Shown here one piece after another: positions 51,767 through 60,810 of a DNA stretch of 64,000 nt. Under the pieces are notes generated by a model. It searched no databases, was not told where the DNA came from, and saw only the letters and a list, made by a program, of their open reading frames with translations. Each line of letters starts with the position of its first letter. The first letter of the stretch is position 1. The stretch is from Arthrobacter globiformis (lineage in GTDB: Bacteria; Actinomycetota; Actinomycetes; Actinomycetales; Micrococcaceae). Location of the stretch: the NCBI RefSeq assembly GCF_030815865.1, contig NZ_JAUSXI010000001.1, forward strand, positions 62,001-126,000, given 5' to 3'. The position numbers and the translations under genes are program-made.

Positions 51767-54163
51767 ATGACCGATCGGATCGCAGACATCTGGGGCGAAC
51801 GGACGCCCCACGGTAGCGGCCAGGCCTGGCCAGAGCGCGTGGACCAGGTCCTGGCCGAGGGGTTGACCGACGGCGACGTGGACCGCTGGGTGCAGTCGGC
51901 CTGCGTCCTGTGCAGCAATGGGTGCGGCTGCGACATCGCCGTCAAGGACGGGAAACTGGTGGGCATTCGCGGCCGCGCGCAGGACCGGGTGAACCGCGGC
52001 CGGCTGGGGCCCAAAGGCCTCTACGGCAGCTGGCAGGGCGAGGAGCACCCAGACCGCCTGACCCGGCCGCTGATCCGGGTGGACGGCCGGCTGGTGGAAA
52101 CCGACTGGGACACCGCCATGGGCCGGATCGTGGAGCGGAGCAAGGAACTCCTGGCCAGCAAGGGCCCGCTCAGCCACGGCTTCTACACCAGCGGTCAGCT
52201 TTTCCTGGAGGAATATTACGCGCTGGGGATGCTCGGCAAGGCCGGGATCGGGACGCCGCACATGGACGGCAACACGCGGCTGTGCACCGCCACGGCCGCG
52301 GCCGCGCTGAAGGAGTCCTTCGGCGCCGACGGCCAGCCGGGAAGCTATACGGACATCGATGAATGCAGCGCCATCTTCCTCTACGGCCACAACATGGCCG
52401 AGACGCAGACGGTCCTGTGGTCGCGCGTGCTGGACCGGCTGGACGGGCCCAACCCGCCACGGCTCGTATGTATCGATCCGCGCGACACCGAGGTGGCCCG
52501 GCGTGCCGACGTGCACCTGCCGGTTCATCCGGGCACCAACCTGGCGCTGATGAATGGCTTGGTCCGCGAGCTTTTCGCCAACGGCTGGATCGATGAGGAC
52601 TATATCGCCGAACACACCGCCAACGTGGACCAGCTGCGCAGCGTGGTGGAGCCGTGGACTCCGGAGAAAGTGGCGGAAACCTGCGGCGTGCAGGCTGCCG
52701 ACGTGCGGCGCGCGGCGGAGATCTTCGGCACCGAAGACAGGGTGCTTTCCACGGTCCTGCAGGGCTTCTACCAGTCGGCCCACGCGACGGCGTCCGCGTG
52801 CCAGGTCGACAACCTGCACCTGCTCCGCGGCATGTTGGGCAGGCCCGGCTGCGGCCTGCTGCAGATGAACGGCCAGCCCACTGCCCAGAACAACAGGGAA
52901 TGCGGGGCCGACGGCGACCTGCCGGGCTTCCGTAACTGGGAGAACCCGCAGCACGTGCAGGACCTGGCCCGGCTGTGGAACGTGGACCCGGGAATCATCC
53001 CGGACTGGGCTCCGCCGACGCACGCCCTGCAGATCTTCCGCTACGTTGAACAGGGTTCCATCGAGCTGCTGTGGATTTCCGCCACGAACCCGGCCGTGTC
53101 CATGCCGCAGCTCGAACGCATCCGGCACATCCTGGACCAGGACAGCCTATTCCTGGTGGTGCAGGACATCTACCTCACCGAAACGGCGCAGTATGCCGAC
53201 GTCGTCCTCCCCTGCGCTGCCTGGGGCGAGAAGACCGGCACCTTTACCAACGCTGACCGGACCGTCCACCTGTCCGAGAAGGCCGTCGACCCGCCAGGCG
53301 AGGCCCGGAGCGACCTCGACGTGTTCCTCGAGTATGCCCGCTGGATGGGGTTCACGGACAAGGACGGGCGGCCGCTGCTGGACTGGTCCGGCCCGGAGGA
53401 CGGCTTCGAGGCGTGGAAGGAATGCTCGCGCGGCCGGCCGTGCGACTACACAGGCCTTAGCTACAACAAACTCAGGGGCGGCAGCGGCATCCAGTGGCCG
53501 TGCACCGAGGGGCTGCCAGACGGCACCGAACGGCTGTACACCGACGGCGGGTTTCCCACCGCGCCGGAGTACTGCGAGTCCTTCGGCCACGACCTCCTCA
53601 CCGGCGCCACCACGGGCGAAACCGAGTACAAGGCAACGGTGCAGCCCGGGAAGGCCTGGCTCAAGGCCCTCGACTACACCCCGCCGCACGAGGAACCGGA
53701 CGCCGACTACCCGCTGCGCTACACCACCGGCCGGACCGCATACCACTTCCACACACGGACCAAGACCGGCCGCAGCCGCCGGCTCAACGACGCCGCGCCG
53801 GAGCCATGGATCGAGATGTCCGTCGAGGACGCCGCGCGCGCCGGCTGCCAGGAAGGGGACATCGCCCGGGTGACGTCCCGCCGCGGCAGTCTAGAAGTTC
53901 CGGTGCGTGTCGGCGACATCCGGCCCGGCACCGTCTTCGCGCCCTTCCACTACGGGTACTGGGACACGTCCGACGGCGACACGTCCGACGGCGGGCCGCA
54001 CCGGGCGGCGAACGAACTCACCATCACCGAATGGGACCCGGTGTCCAAGCAGCCGCTCTTCAAGAACGCCGCCGTCCGGGTGGAAAAGCTGCGAAGCGGC
54101 GACGGCCCCTCGAAGGCCCCGGACACCACCGCATCCCGCCGCGCAACAGGAGCCCAGCGATGA
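51767..54163 (+). CDS. Molybdopterin (bis-MGD) oxidoreductase, nitrate-reductase-like
   Basis: 798 residues. An N-terminal iron-sulfur segment has Cys46, Cys49 and Cys53 (CVLCSNGC), but the usual fourth cysteine, near RGRLGPKGLYG, is Gly81. The likely molybdenum ligand is Cys173 (NTRLCTATAAAA). The MGD-binding motifs include LYGHNMAETQTVLWSR, GMLGRPGCGLLQMNGQPTAQ and ISATNPAVSMPQ, with a C-terminal cofactor-binding barrel (TGRTAYHFHTRTKTGRS, HYGYWDTSDGD). It resembles assimilatory nitrate reductase/formate dehydrogenase relatives; the substrate is not certain and no partner subunit is nearby. The ATG has GGAGG upstream. Confidence 0.88.
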   Translation: MTDRIADIWGERTPHGSGQAWPERVDQVLAEGLTDGDVDRWVQSACVLCSNGCGCDIAVKDGKLVGIRGRAQDRVNRGRLGPKGLYGSWQGEEHPDRLTRPLIRVDGRLVETDWDTAMGRIVERSKELLASKGPLSHGFYTSGQLFLEEYYALGMLGKAGIGTPHMDGNTRLCTATAAAALKESFGADGQPGSYTDIDECSAIFLYGHNMAETQTVLWSRVLDRLDGPNPPRLVCIDPRDTEVARRADVHLPVHPGTNLALMNGLVRELFANGWIDEDYIAEHTANVDQLRSVVEPWTPEKVAETCGVQAADVRRAAEIFGTEDRVLSTVLQGFYQSAHATASACQVDNLHLLRGMLGRPGCGLLQMNGQPTAQNNRECGADGDLPGFRNWENPQHVQDLARLWNVDPGIIPDWAPPTHALQIFRYVEQGSIELLWISATNPAVSMPQLERIRHILDQDSLFLVVQDIYLTETAQYADVVLPCAAWGEKTGTFTNADRTVHLSEKAVDPPGEARSDLDVFLEYARWMGFTDKDGRPLLDWSGPEDGFEAWKECSRGRPCDYTGLSYNKLRGGSGIQWPCTEGLPDGTERLYTDGGFPTAPEYCESFGHDLLTGATTGETEYKATVQPGKAWLKALDYTPPHEEPDADYPLRYTTGRTAYHFHTRTKTGRSRRLNDAAPEPWIEMSVEDAARAGCQEGDIARVTSRRGSLEVPVRVGDIRPGTVFAPFHYGYWDTSDGDTSDGGPHRAANELTITEWDPVSKQPLFKNAAVRVEKLRSGDGPSKAPDTTASRRATGAQR

Positions 54164-54621
54164 AACTCCCCGTCTACATCGGCCTGCTGGACGAGGCGGA
54201 GGCCACGCTCGCGTCGTCGTTCCGTGTGGTGGCGGACGGCCACGGCGACGAACCCGACGTGCACTTCATCCTGCAGACGTTCGCCAAGAAGTGCGACGCG
54301 CACCGGGAGGCGCTGAAGCCGGTTATCGACCGGTACGGCGAGGACATCGAGGGCGAGGAGGAGCACCGGCTGACGGCCAATGGCGTAAAGGAGGTCCGTT
54401 CCGGGCCGCTGGCTTTGATGCTGGACCTGCAGGACCTGTACGTGCTGGTCAATCACATCGATGTCACGTGGATGATGGTGGGGCAGGCCGCGAAGGGGGC
54501 GCGCGACACGGAGCTCCAGGGCGTTGTGGAGCAGTGTGAGGGTGACTCCGAGCTGGAGATCAGGTGGCTGCAGACCAGGATGAAACAAGCCGCGCCCCAG
54601 GCGCTTCTGGTGGCTGAGTAA
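54160..54621 (+). CDS. Small helical protein coupled to the oxidoreductase gene
   Basis: 153 residues. The ATG overlaps the oxidoreductase stop (ATGA), so translation is coupled and the product should work with that enzyme. It is almost all helical (LLDEAEATLASSFRVVADGH, HFILQTFAKKCDAHREALKP, LQDLYVLVNHIDVTWMMVGQ, with His and Glu spaced along the helices), which suggests a four-helix bundle of ferritin/hemerythrin size. It is not a twin-arginine chaperone by any motif I recognise. Function unknown; a maturation or electron-transfer role is only inferred. Confidence 0.7.
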   Translation: MKLPVYIGLLDEAEATLASSFRVVADGHGDEPDVHFILQTFAKKCDAHREALKPVIDRYGEDIEGEEEHRLTANGVKEVRSGPLALMLDLQDLYVLVNHIDVTWMMVGQAAKGARDTELQGVVEQCEGDSELEIRWLQTRMKQAAPQALLVAE

Positions 54622-54640
54622 ACCGTGGCCGAATTGCGCC

Positions 54641-55717
54641 CTACCGCGCCCGCACTTCCGCAGAGGTCCGCCGCGAAATCCGGGACCACACGGCGGGGGC
54701 CAGCACCACGGCGATTCCAACGGTGGCGCCGATCACCGTTTCCACGATCCGGTCCCGGAGCAGGATGCCGGGTGCGGCCGGGGAGACGAGCAGCGTGGAG
54801 ATCAGCGCCAGCGGCGTAACGAAGACCTGGGCCAGCACGTAGTTCCGGGCGATGAAGAGCTCTGCGCCGAACTGGCAGATGGCGATCACCAGGACCGTCT
54901 GCCACGGCACGGGCTGCAGCAGCAGGATGCCCGCGAGGAGAATGAGGCCCAGCACCGTGCCGATGATCCTCTGGATGCCGCGGGCGATGCGGTGCCGCGT
55001 GGTGCGTCCCACCAGCGGAACCACGGCCGCCACCATGGCCCAGTAGTTGTGCCCGAAGCCAAGCAGCTGGCCTACGAGGGTGGCGGTGGCGCCTGCGAGC
55101 CCCGCTGCCACGAGGTAGCCCAGCGCCTCGAGCCCGGCCGCCCGCTTCTCTTCCGCGGTAAGGCGGACGGGCGAGGGCATCTCCCACGGCGTCCGGTGGC
55201 TCCGCAGCACCCGGGAGGACAGCCCGACGGCCAGGCAAAAGAGCGTGGTCAGGGCGGATACCAGCATGCACTGCCACAACGGCGGCTGGTTGGGGATGGA
55301 CGCGATCGCCGCGAAGGCGAAGATGTGGAACAGCGAGCCCGCCGGCCGGTGCCGCCACCGGGCGATCACCAGTGAGCAGCCGCCGGCCACGAGGGTGGTA
55401 GCCAGCACCTGCAGCCAGATGCTCGCGGCCGGGGACAGGCCGCCGGCATGCACGGTGCGGGCCGTCAGCGTGGCCAGCAGGATCACCAGCAGCATGAGCG
55501 CACCCGCCCGGACCTGGATGAAGAACCGCTTGCGGTGCAGCTCCCCGCGGCCGTAAATGCCGGTGAATGCGCCGAAGGAGGCAAAGATCGCCAGGTCCAA
55601 GCGGCCCAGGAGCACCAGGGTGATCAGCGGCACGAAGACGCCCACGGCGCACCGCACGGCGACGTGATGATCCTTGTTCGCCGGGGCAAGGGTGAACATC
55701 TCGGCCAGCAGCTTCAC
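54641..55717 (-). CDS. FUSC family membrane protein (aromatic acid exporter-like)
   Basis: 358 residues from GTG 55717. Two sets of hydrophobic segments: ALMLLVILLATLTART, HIFAFAAIASIPNQPPLW early and GHNYWAMVAAVVPLVGRTTR then IGTVLGLILLAGILLL later, with the FUSC_2 motif RTTRHRIARGIQRIIGTVLG. Relatives such as YccS and AaeB export aromatic acids or other lipophilic compounds. It is convergent with the helical-protein gene. A GTG at 55765 is an alternative start. Confidence 0.82.
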   Translation of the reverse strand: MKLLAEMFTLAPANKDHHVAVRCAVGVFVPLITLVLLGRLDLAIFASFGAFTGIYGRGELHRKRFFIQVRAGALMLLVILLATLTARTVHAGGLSPAASIWLQVLATTLVAGGCSLVIARWRHRPAGSLFHIFAFAAIASIPNQPPLWQCMLVSALTTLFCLAVGLSSRVLRSHRTPWEMPSPVRLTAEEKRAAGLEALGYLVAAGLAGATATLVGQLLGFGHNYWAMVAAVVPLVGRTTRHRIARGIQRIIGTVLGLILLAGILLLQPVPWQTVLVIAICQFGAELFIARNYVLAQVFVTPLALISTLLVSPAAPGILLRDRIVETVIGATVGIAVVLAPAVWSRISRRTSAEVRAR

Positions 55718-55869
55718 GGGGGATTCGCGCCTTTCGTTGCAGTTTGGAACTGACGACGGCGGCACTGGCGTCCGCTTACCAGCTTAACGGGGGCGGCCCC
55801 CGCCTTTCCCGTGGAGGCCGCCCGCTGTCCTGTTGTGTTCGTCTCCCCAGCCGGGCCAATTGGGTGGGC

Positions 55870-56832
55870 CTACTTGGTGGCGTTGGTGCGTGCGTCCACG
55901 GTGACCACTTCGAAGGTCTTGGCGTTCGGCACTCCAAACTTGGCGTTGACGGCGGCGAGGGTGTCATCGAAGAGGGCGGCCGTCGTCGGGATGTTGAAGT
56001 GCGGGCTCTTGATGACTTCCCGCAGCTTGGCGGTTGATTCGTGGAAGTTCACCCGGAGCCTGCTGATCTGGTTGGACATGTTCTGCACGGCCCAGACAGT
56101 GTCGCCCGTGACCAGGATGCCGTCGACGTTGGGTACTTTCACGCCCTTGATCGCGGTGCTGGCTCCGGTCCGCGGGCTGACCGTGTACAGCGCCTGGTTG
56201 CCCGTGTGCGCCACCACCAGACGGCCGGCGTCGCGTGAGTAGGCGATGCCGTTGAGGTTGAACTGCTTGCTGGTATCCGCCGCGGGGCCCTTCAGCGTCA
56301 GCGTGCGGACGCTGCCGAGGTCACCGTCGTCGTCCACCGGAATGAAGTACAGCTCACCCCGCCGCGAGTTGGTGAACCAGGCTCCGTGGTCCGTGAGCGC
56401 CACGTCGTTGATGAAGGCTTCCTTCTTGGTCAGCTGGTAGGTCCTGACCGTCTTTCCTGTGTCGGTGTCATACACGTAGGCCTGGCCGGTGGGGCCACCG
56501 GCCACGAACAGCAGGTCGTTGTGCCGGTCCGCCTTCATGCCCACGGCCATCCTGCCCGCGGGCGCGTCGATGAACTTGGTGGCCTTGTCCTTGCGGATGT
56601 CGCCCCGGTAGATGTCCCCAGTGACGAGGTCACCAGCGAAGAATTTGGTGCTGCCGGCGGCCGCGATGCCTTCGGCACCCTTGGCCCCGTCCAGCAGGAT
56701 GACCGGGGCGACGTTGTCCGATCGGGCCTCTCCGGCGGAGGCGACGGGTGCGGGGACCAGGAGCGCGGCGAGGGCGAGGAACCCTGCGGCTGCACGGCGG
56801 CTGGTACGGCCTGAACTGATGCTGATGTGCAT
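55870..56832 (-). CDS. Secreted beta-propeller (SMP-30/NHL-like) protein
   Basis: 320 residues. Clear signal peptide (ATG 56832, RRAAAGFLALAALLVPAPVA then an ASA cleavage site). The mature part has repeated four-strand blades: GIAAAGSTKFFAGDLVTGDI, KADRHNDLLFVAGGPTGQAY, NDVALTDHGAWFTNSRRGEL, NGIAYSRDAGRLVVAHTGNQ, NVDGILVTGDTVWAVQNMSN. This is the SMP-30/NHL propeller pattern. It might be a lactonase-like enzyme, but no catalytic residue set is assigned. GGAGAG precedes the ATG; a GTG start at 56847 is an alternative. Confidence 0.75.
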   Translation of the reverse strand: MHISISSGRTSRRAAAGFLALAALLVPAPVASAGEARSDNVAPVILLDGAKGAEGIAAAGSTKFFAGDLVTGDIYRGDIRKDKATKFIDAPAGRMAVGMKADRHNDLLFVAGGPTGQAYVYDTDTGKTVRTYQLTKKEAFINDVALTDHGAWFTNSRRGELYFIPVDDDGDLGSVRTLTLKGPAADTSKQFNLNGIAYSRDAGRLVVAHTGNQALYTVSPRTGASTAIKGVKVPNVDGILVTGDTVWAVQNMSNQISRLRVNFHESTAKLREVIKSPHFNIPTTAALFDDTLAAVNAKFGVPNAKTFEVVTVDARTNATK

Positions 56833-56847
56833 GACGGTGCTCTCCAC

Positions 56848-57115
56848 GAGTCGACTTTTCCGTGCGAGCAGGCCGCTGTACGGGAGCTCCGCACGCTGGT
56901 CTTTTCAGTGTAGGGACCGGGCCGGGGGCTGGCCATAGCCCGGAAATGGGGAAGCCACGCCCCAAACCAGGGCGCGAGTTTTTGTACAGATATTGGCCGC
57001 AAAAGCCCCCTCAGAGGCCATTATCTGTACACAAACTACAAGCATTCGGGGATGATTCGCGGGATCGGAACGCGGGGGCAATCCCCCTGTAACAGCGGCC
57101 GGGCAGGCTGGGAGC
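56848..57115. promoter_or_regulatory. Divergent promoter region with a TGTACA dyad
   Basis: No gene in these 268 bp. TGTACAGATATTGGCC (56983-56998) and GGCCATTATCTGTACA (57017-57032) are inverted copies matching at 15 of 16 positions, 18 bp apart. Two facing operator sites, or a stem, are possible. Confidence 0.55.
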
Positions 57116-58063
57116 ATGAAGCGTCCCAAACCCAACCTCGCCGCGCCGAAGCCACGTCTGCGGAACCAACGCAAGCCGAACCACCAAATGCCGGACACCC
57201 CAGCGGCGGAACTGAGCTGCGAGGTCTGCGGGCAGATGCCTGAACCCACCAAGACGCGCCTCACGGTGGCCAATGTCGCTGTCATGCTCCCGATCGAACT
57301 GCTGGTGCACGCGCTGGTGGTGCAGACGCATCTGCCTTATCTGGCCAAGGTGCTGGTCCTGACGCTGACGGCCACCGTCCTGGTCATCTGGGTGGCAGAG
57401 CCGTCCGCCGCGCGGATCCTGCGGCGGTGGCTCCACGCACCGGCGCTGCGTCACCGGCGGCGCCTGGGCACGGCACCTGCGCTGTGGCGAGCCCGGACCG
57501 TGCTACGCGACGAGCCCGGCTCCCTCAAGCGGATAACCAGGTCCCTGGCGCTGCTGGACACCAACATACTGGGCATCCACGTCCATCCGGTTCGAGGCGG
57601 CGTGATGGACGAATTCGTGATCTCCGCCCCCGGCGAGGTCAGCGAGCGCCAGCTGCTGGAGGCCCTGACGGACGGCGGCGGACGGAGCTCGCAGGTCTGG
57701 CCCACCACCGCCTTGGCCATGGCCGACGGACAGACCAGGGCCCTGAGCCTGGCCGCCCGGATCGCCGCCACTCCCGGGGAGCTGCCGCTGGCCGTGGCGG
57801 AACTGCTGTCCGCCCGAATCCTCGACCCCGGCAGCGAGTCAGCCCGCCACGCCCTAGCGAACGGCACGGAAACGAACGACGCCGGCACCATCCTGAAGAT
57901 TCCCACCGCCTGGCACGGACCCATCACCTTTTTCCGTCCCGGCGAGCCGTTCACGCCAGCCGAGTCGGCCCGCGCCCACCGGCTCGCGGAGCTCGCCGAA
58001 ATCCTGGCGCACCGGGAGCCCCTGCGGGTCGGTCAGAACCCGGAGGGGTTGCGGGGCGTGTAG
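57116..58063 (+). CDS. Membrane-anchored ACT-domain protein
   Basis: 315 residues. The N-terminal 40 residues are basic with one C-x2-C motif (CEVCGQ), then two hydrophobic segments (about 50-100: ANVAVMLPIELLVHALVVQT, YLAKVLVLTLTATVLVIWVA). An ACT-like domain follows (about 125-190: RTVLRDEPGSLKRITRSLAL, LGIHVHPVRGG), and the C terminus is helical. ACT domains bind amino acids and control enzymes. The start has GGGAG upstream. Its 3' end overlaps the convergent aldo/keto reductase gene by 31 bp. Confidence 0.7.
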   Translation: MKRPKPNLAAPKPRLRNQRKPNHQMPDTPAAELSCEVCGQMPEPTKTRLTVANVAVMLPIELLVHALVVQTHLPYLAKVLVLTLTATVLVIWVAEPSAARILRRWLHAPALRHRRRLGTAPALWRARTVLRDEPGSLKRITRSLALLDTNILGIHVHPVRGGVMDEFVISAPGEVSERQLLEALTDGGGRSSQVWPTTALAMADGQTRALSLAARIAATPGELPLAVAELLSARILDPGSESARHALANGTETNDAGTILKIPTAWHGPITFFRPGEPFTPAESARAHRLAELAEILAHREPLRVGQNPEGLRGV

Positions 58064-59016
58064 CTCTCTTCGAGGCGCCGGATCTCCGACTCGGTCAGTG
58101 AAAGCCCGACGGCGGCAGCGGCGTCGTCGATATGGCGTTCCTTCGTCGCCCCAATGATGGGGGCGGTGACGGCGGACTTGCCCGCGCTCCAGGCCAAAGC
58201 GATTTGCGCCATTGGCACGCCACGATCGTCCGCCACAGCGGCGACTGCATCAACGATGGCCCTGTTCGCGTCCTCGTCCTGCTTGTACAGCCCCTTGCCG
58301 AACTCGTCCGTGTCCTGCCGGGTCCCGGACCCGGCAGCACCCCACGGCCGGGTCAGGTTTCCGCGCGCCAACGGGCTCCAGGGGATGACGCCCACACCCG
58401 TGACCAGGCAGAACGGGTGCATCTCGCGTTCCTCCTCCCGCTCGAGGAGGTTGTACTGGTCCTGCATGGACACGAACCTGGTCCAGCCATGCAGCTCCGC
58501 CGCATGCTGCATCCGGGCGAATTGCCAGGCCCACATGCTTGACGCTCCGATGTACCGCGCCTTTCCCGCCTTCACGACGTCGTGCAGGGCCTCCATTGTC
58601 TCCTCGACCGGGGTCACCGGGTCATAGCGGTGGATCTGATAGAGGTCGACGTAGTCGGTGCCAAGCCGGGTGAGGGACGCATCGATCTCATGCATGATCG
58701 CGGCCCGGCTGAGGCCTGCCCCGTTGCGGGCCTGGCGCATTCGGCCGTGGACCTTGGTGGCGATCTGGACCTCCTCACGGGGGGCCAGTTCCTTGAGCAG
58801 GGTGCCGGTGATTTCCTCGCTCGAGCCGGCAGAGTACACATTTGCTGTATCGAAGGTGGTGATCCCCGCCTCGTAGGCGCGCCGTACGAAGGGCCTGGCT
58901 TCATCGAGTCCCACGCTCCACCCGTGCGACCCCTTCTCCGGATCGCCGTAGCTCATCATGCCCAGGACAACGGCGCTGATTTCCAGCCCGGAGTTTCCAA
59001 GTCGGACCGTTTTCAT
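58033..59016 (-). CDS. Aldo/keto reductase
   Basis: 327 residues. The catalytic tetrad is visible: Asp and Tyr in TFDTANVYSAGSSEEI, Lys in QIATKVHGR, and His in YQIHRYDP. The NADPH site includes VIPWSPLARGNLTRPWG and the C-terminal IGATKERHIDDAAAAVG. It reduces aldehydes or ketones or oxidises sugars; the substrate is not known. The start has AAAGGGAG upstream. It is divergent from the transporter genes, sharing the operator region at 59121-59150. Confidence 0.9.
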   Translation of the reverse strand: MKTVRLGNSGLEISAVVLGMMSYGDPEKGSHGWSVGLDEARPFVRRAYEAGITTFDTANVYSAGSSEEITGTLLKELAPREEVQIATKVHGRMRQARNGAGLSRAAIMHEIDASLTRLGTDYVDLYQIHRYDPVTPVEETMEALHDVVKAGKARYIGASSMWAWQFARMQHAAELHGWTRFVSMQDQYNLLEREEEREMHPFCLVTGVGVIPWSPLARGNLTRPWGAAGSGTRQDTDEFGKGLYKQDEDANRAIVDAVAAVADDRGVPMAQIALAWSAGKSAVTAPIIGATKERHIDDAAAAVGLSLTESEIRRLEESYTPRNPSGF

Positions 59017-59088
59017 TCGGCTCTCCCTTTCCCTGCCTCAGTCACAATTCGTTTTTTCGCGGGCCACGGCCATCTTCTCCGAAAACCC

Positions 59089-59150
59089 TTGACAGTGTCC
59101 CACGCCACTCCTTACCTTGAATTTGGGATCCCAAATCGGGATCCCAAATG
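59089..59150 (+). promoter_or_regulatory. Promoter with two GntR-type operators before ACS transporter
   Basis: TTGACA (59089-59094) and TACCTT (59113-59118), 18 bp apart, form a good promoter. The expected start site falls in ATTTGGGATCCCAAAT (59121-59136), a perfect 16-bp palindrome; a second GGGATCCCAAAT (59138-59149) follows at once. Confidence 0.7.
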
Positions 59151-59273
59151 GCAGGACCATTCCGCCGACGCAAACGCAACAGCGCCGGCCCAAAGATTCC
59201 AGCCGAACCGCGGCCGCACCGCCCACTTCATCCCCCCATTCCATGTCCGCACCCTTCCCCCAAAGGAGAAGCT

Positions 59274-60632
59274 GTGTCTCTCCCAGATACTGAAGCAGTG
59301 ACAACCCAGGCCCAATCCCCAGAATCCCGCGACACCAACCCCGGCAAGGACGGCGTGCAACGGCGCACCAACGTCCGCTGGAAGCTGTTCCTGCTGCTGC
59401 TCGTCCTGGTCGCCGTCAACTACATCGACCGCGGCTCCATCTCCGTGGCGCTGCCCATCATTCAAAAGGAGTTCAACCTCGCCCCGGAACTCGTGGGCCT
59501 CCTGCTCTCCGCGTTCTTCTGGACCTACGCCCTGATGCAGATCCCGGTCGGTTTGCTGATCGACAAGTTCGGCCCGCGCAAGGTCATGACCGCCTCCTGC
59601 GTGGGCTGGGGCGCCGCCACCGCCGCTTCCGGCATGGCCGGCGGCTTCCTCAGCATGTTCATCGCCCGGCTGGGCATCGGCATCACTGAGGCCGGCGTCA
59701 TGCCGGCAGGCGGCAAGCTGAACGCCATCTGGATGCACAAGTCGGAGCGTGGCCGCGGCGCCACCATCCTGGACGCCGGCGCTCCCCTCGGAGCCGGCCT
59801 GGGCGGCCTCCTCATCGCCGGGCTCATTGCCTCCACCGGCAGCTGGCGCACGTCGTTCGTCATCGCCGGCGCTGCCACCGTCCTGATGGGCCTGGCCGTC
59901 TGGTGGTATGTCCGCGACAATCCCCGCCAGCACCGCGGCGTCAACACGGCCGAGGCCGAGTACATCGAAGCCTCCCACGCCGCCGAGGACGCCGAAGCCG
60001 AACTCGACGGCAGCAAGGGCAAGCGCGCCCTGCTCCCATACCTGAAGTACCGCTCCTTCTGGGCCATGTGCTTCGGCTGGCTGGGCTTCAACGGCGTGTT
60101 CTACGGCCTGCTCACCTGGGGCCCGCTGTACCTCGCCCAGGCCAAGGGCTTCGATCTCAAAACCATCGGCTGGTCCACCTTCGTCATCTTCGGGGCCGGG
60201 TTCGTCGGCGAGATCCTGGGCGGCACGATTGCCGACAAGTGGCGGGCGTCCGGCGCCTCCGCCAACCGCGTCATGCGGACGCTGCTGGGCATCTCCAGCG
60301 TCGTGGTGGTGGGCGGCCTCATCGGGGTGACTGTCGTCGCGGACCCGACCACCGCCGTCGTCCTCCTCTCCGTGGTGATGTTCTTCCTCCGCTGGGTAGG
60401 CCTGTTCTGGAGCATCCCGTCCATCCTGGGCGGCCGCACCAACGCCGGTGTCCTCGGCGGGGCCATGAATTTCAGCGGCAACATCTCCGGGTTCGTCACC
60501 CCGATCGCCGTCGGCCTGATCGTTGGCGCCACCGGCTCCTACACCTGGGCGCTGCTCTACTTCGTGGGATCCGCCATCATCATGGGAATCTCCGTGCTCA
60601 CGCTCAACTACAACAAGCGCCTGCCCGTCTAG
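59274..60632 (+). CDS. ACS family MFS transporter (organic/sugar acid)
   Basis: 452 residues. The anion:cation symporter family signature is present: VNYIDRGSISVALPIIQKEF in the first segment, LIDKFGPRKVM, GITEAGVMPAGGKLNAIWMH, and RGATILDAGAPLGAGLG. Relatives import galactonate, glucarate, tartrate or similar acids. The start is GTG 59274 with AAAGGAG upstream. It is likely controlled by the GntR gene at the end of the window through the operators just upstream. Confidence 0.88.
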   Translation: MSLPDTEAVTTQAQSPESRDTNPGKDGVQRRTNVRWKLFLLLLVLVAVNYIDRGSISVALPIIQKEFNLAPELVGLLLSAFFWTYALMQIPVGLLIDKFGPRKVMTASCVGWGAATAASGMAGGFLSMFIARLGIGITEAGVMPAGGKLNAIWMHKSERGRGATILDAGAPLGAGLGGLLIAGLIASTGSWRTSFVIAGAATVLMGLAVWWYVRDNPRQHRGVNTAEAEYIEASHAAEDAEAELDGSKGKRALLPYLKYRSFWAMCFGWLGFNGVFYGLLTWGPLYLAQAKGFDLKTIGWSTFVIFGAGFVGEILGGTIADKWRASGASANRVMRTLLGISSVVVVGGLIGVTVVADPTTAVVLLSVVMFFLRWVGLFWSIPSILGGRTNAGVLGGAMNFSGNISGFVTPIAVGLIVGATGSYTWALLYFVGSAIIMGISVLTLNYNKRLPV

Positions 60633-60666
60633 GCCGCCCAAGCCAAGCCTTCAGAAGTTTTCCCGG

Positions 60667-60731
60667 TTTGGGATCCCAAAACCGTTGACATGAAAGTCGC
60701 CGCGACTTACCGTCGTATTTGGGATCCCAAA
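60667..60731 (+). promoter_or_regulatory. Promoter flanked by two GntR-type operators before MHS transporter
   Basis: TTTGGGATCCCAAA occurs at 60667-60680 and 60718-60731. Between them lie TTGACA (60685-60690) and TACCGT (60708-60713), 17 bp apart. One operator lies upstream of the -35 box and one at the expected start site. Confidence 0.75.
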
Positions 60732-60810
60732 CCGGCACTCCGAGGACTACGTCCTCACCTCAACGCCTAAACCCGGTCCTGTACCCCGTCGCATCGCCCA
60801 GGAGGGCCAA

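Noticed and set aside
51740..53128. A 462-codon open frame on the minus strand
   Set aside because: Antisense to the molybdopterin oxidoreductase, which has clear motifs.
53964..53990. Short tandem repeat in the oxidoreductase gene (TSDGDTSDGG)
   Set aside because: A small in-frame duplication in a surface loop, without evident consequence.
59112..60641. A 509-codon open frame on the minus strand
   Set aside because: It is fully antisense to the ACS transporter, with low-complexity Gly/Glu/Ala content and no recognisable domain; high GC produces such frames.
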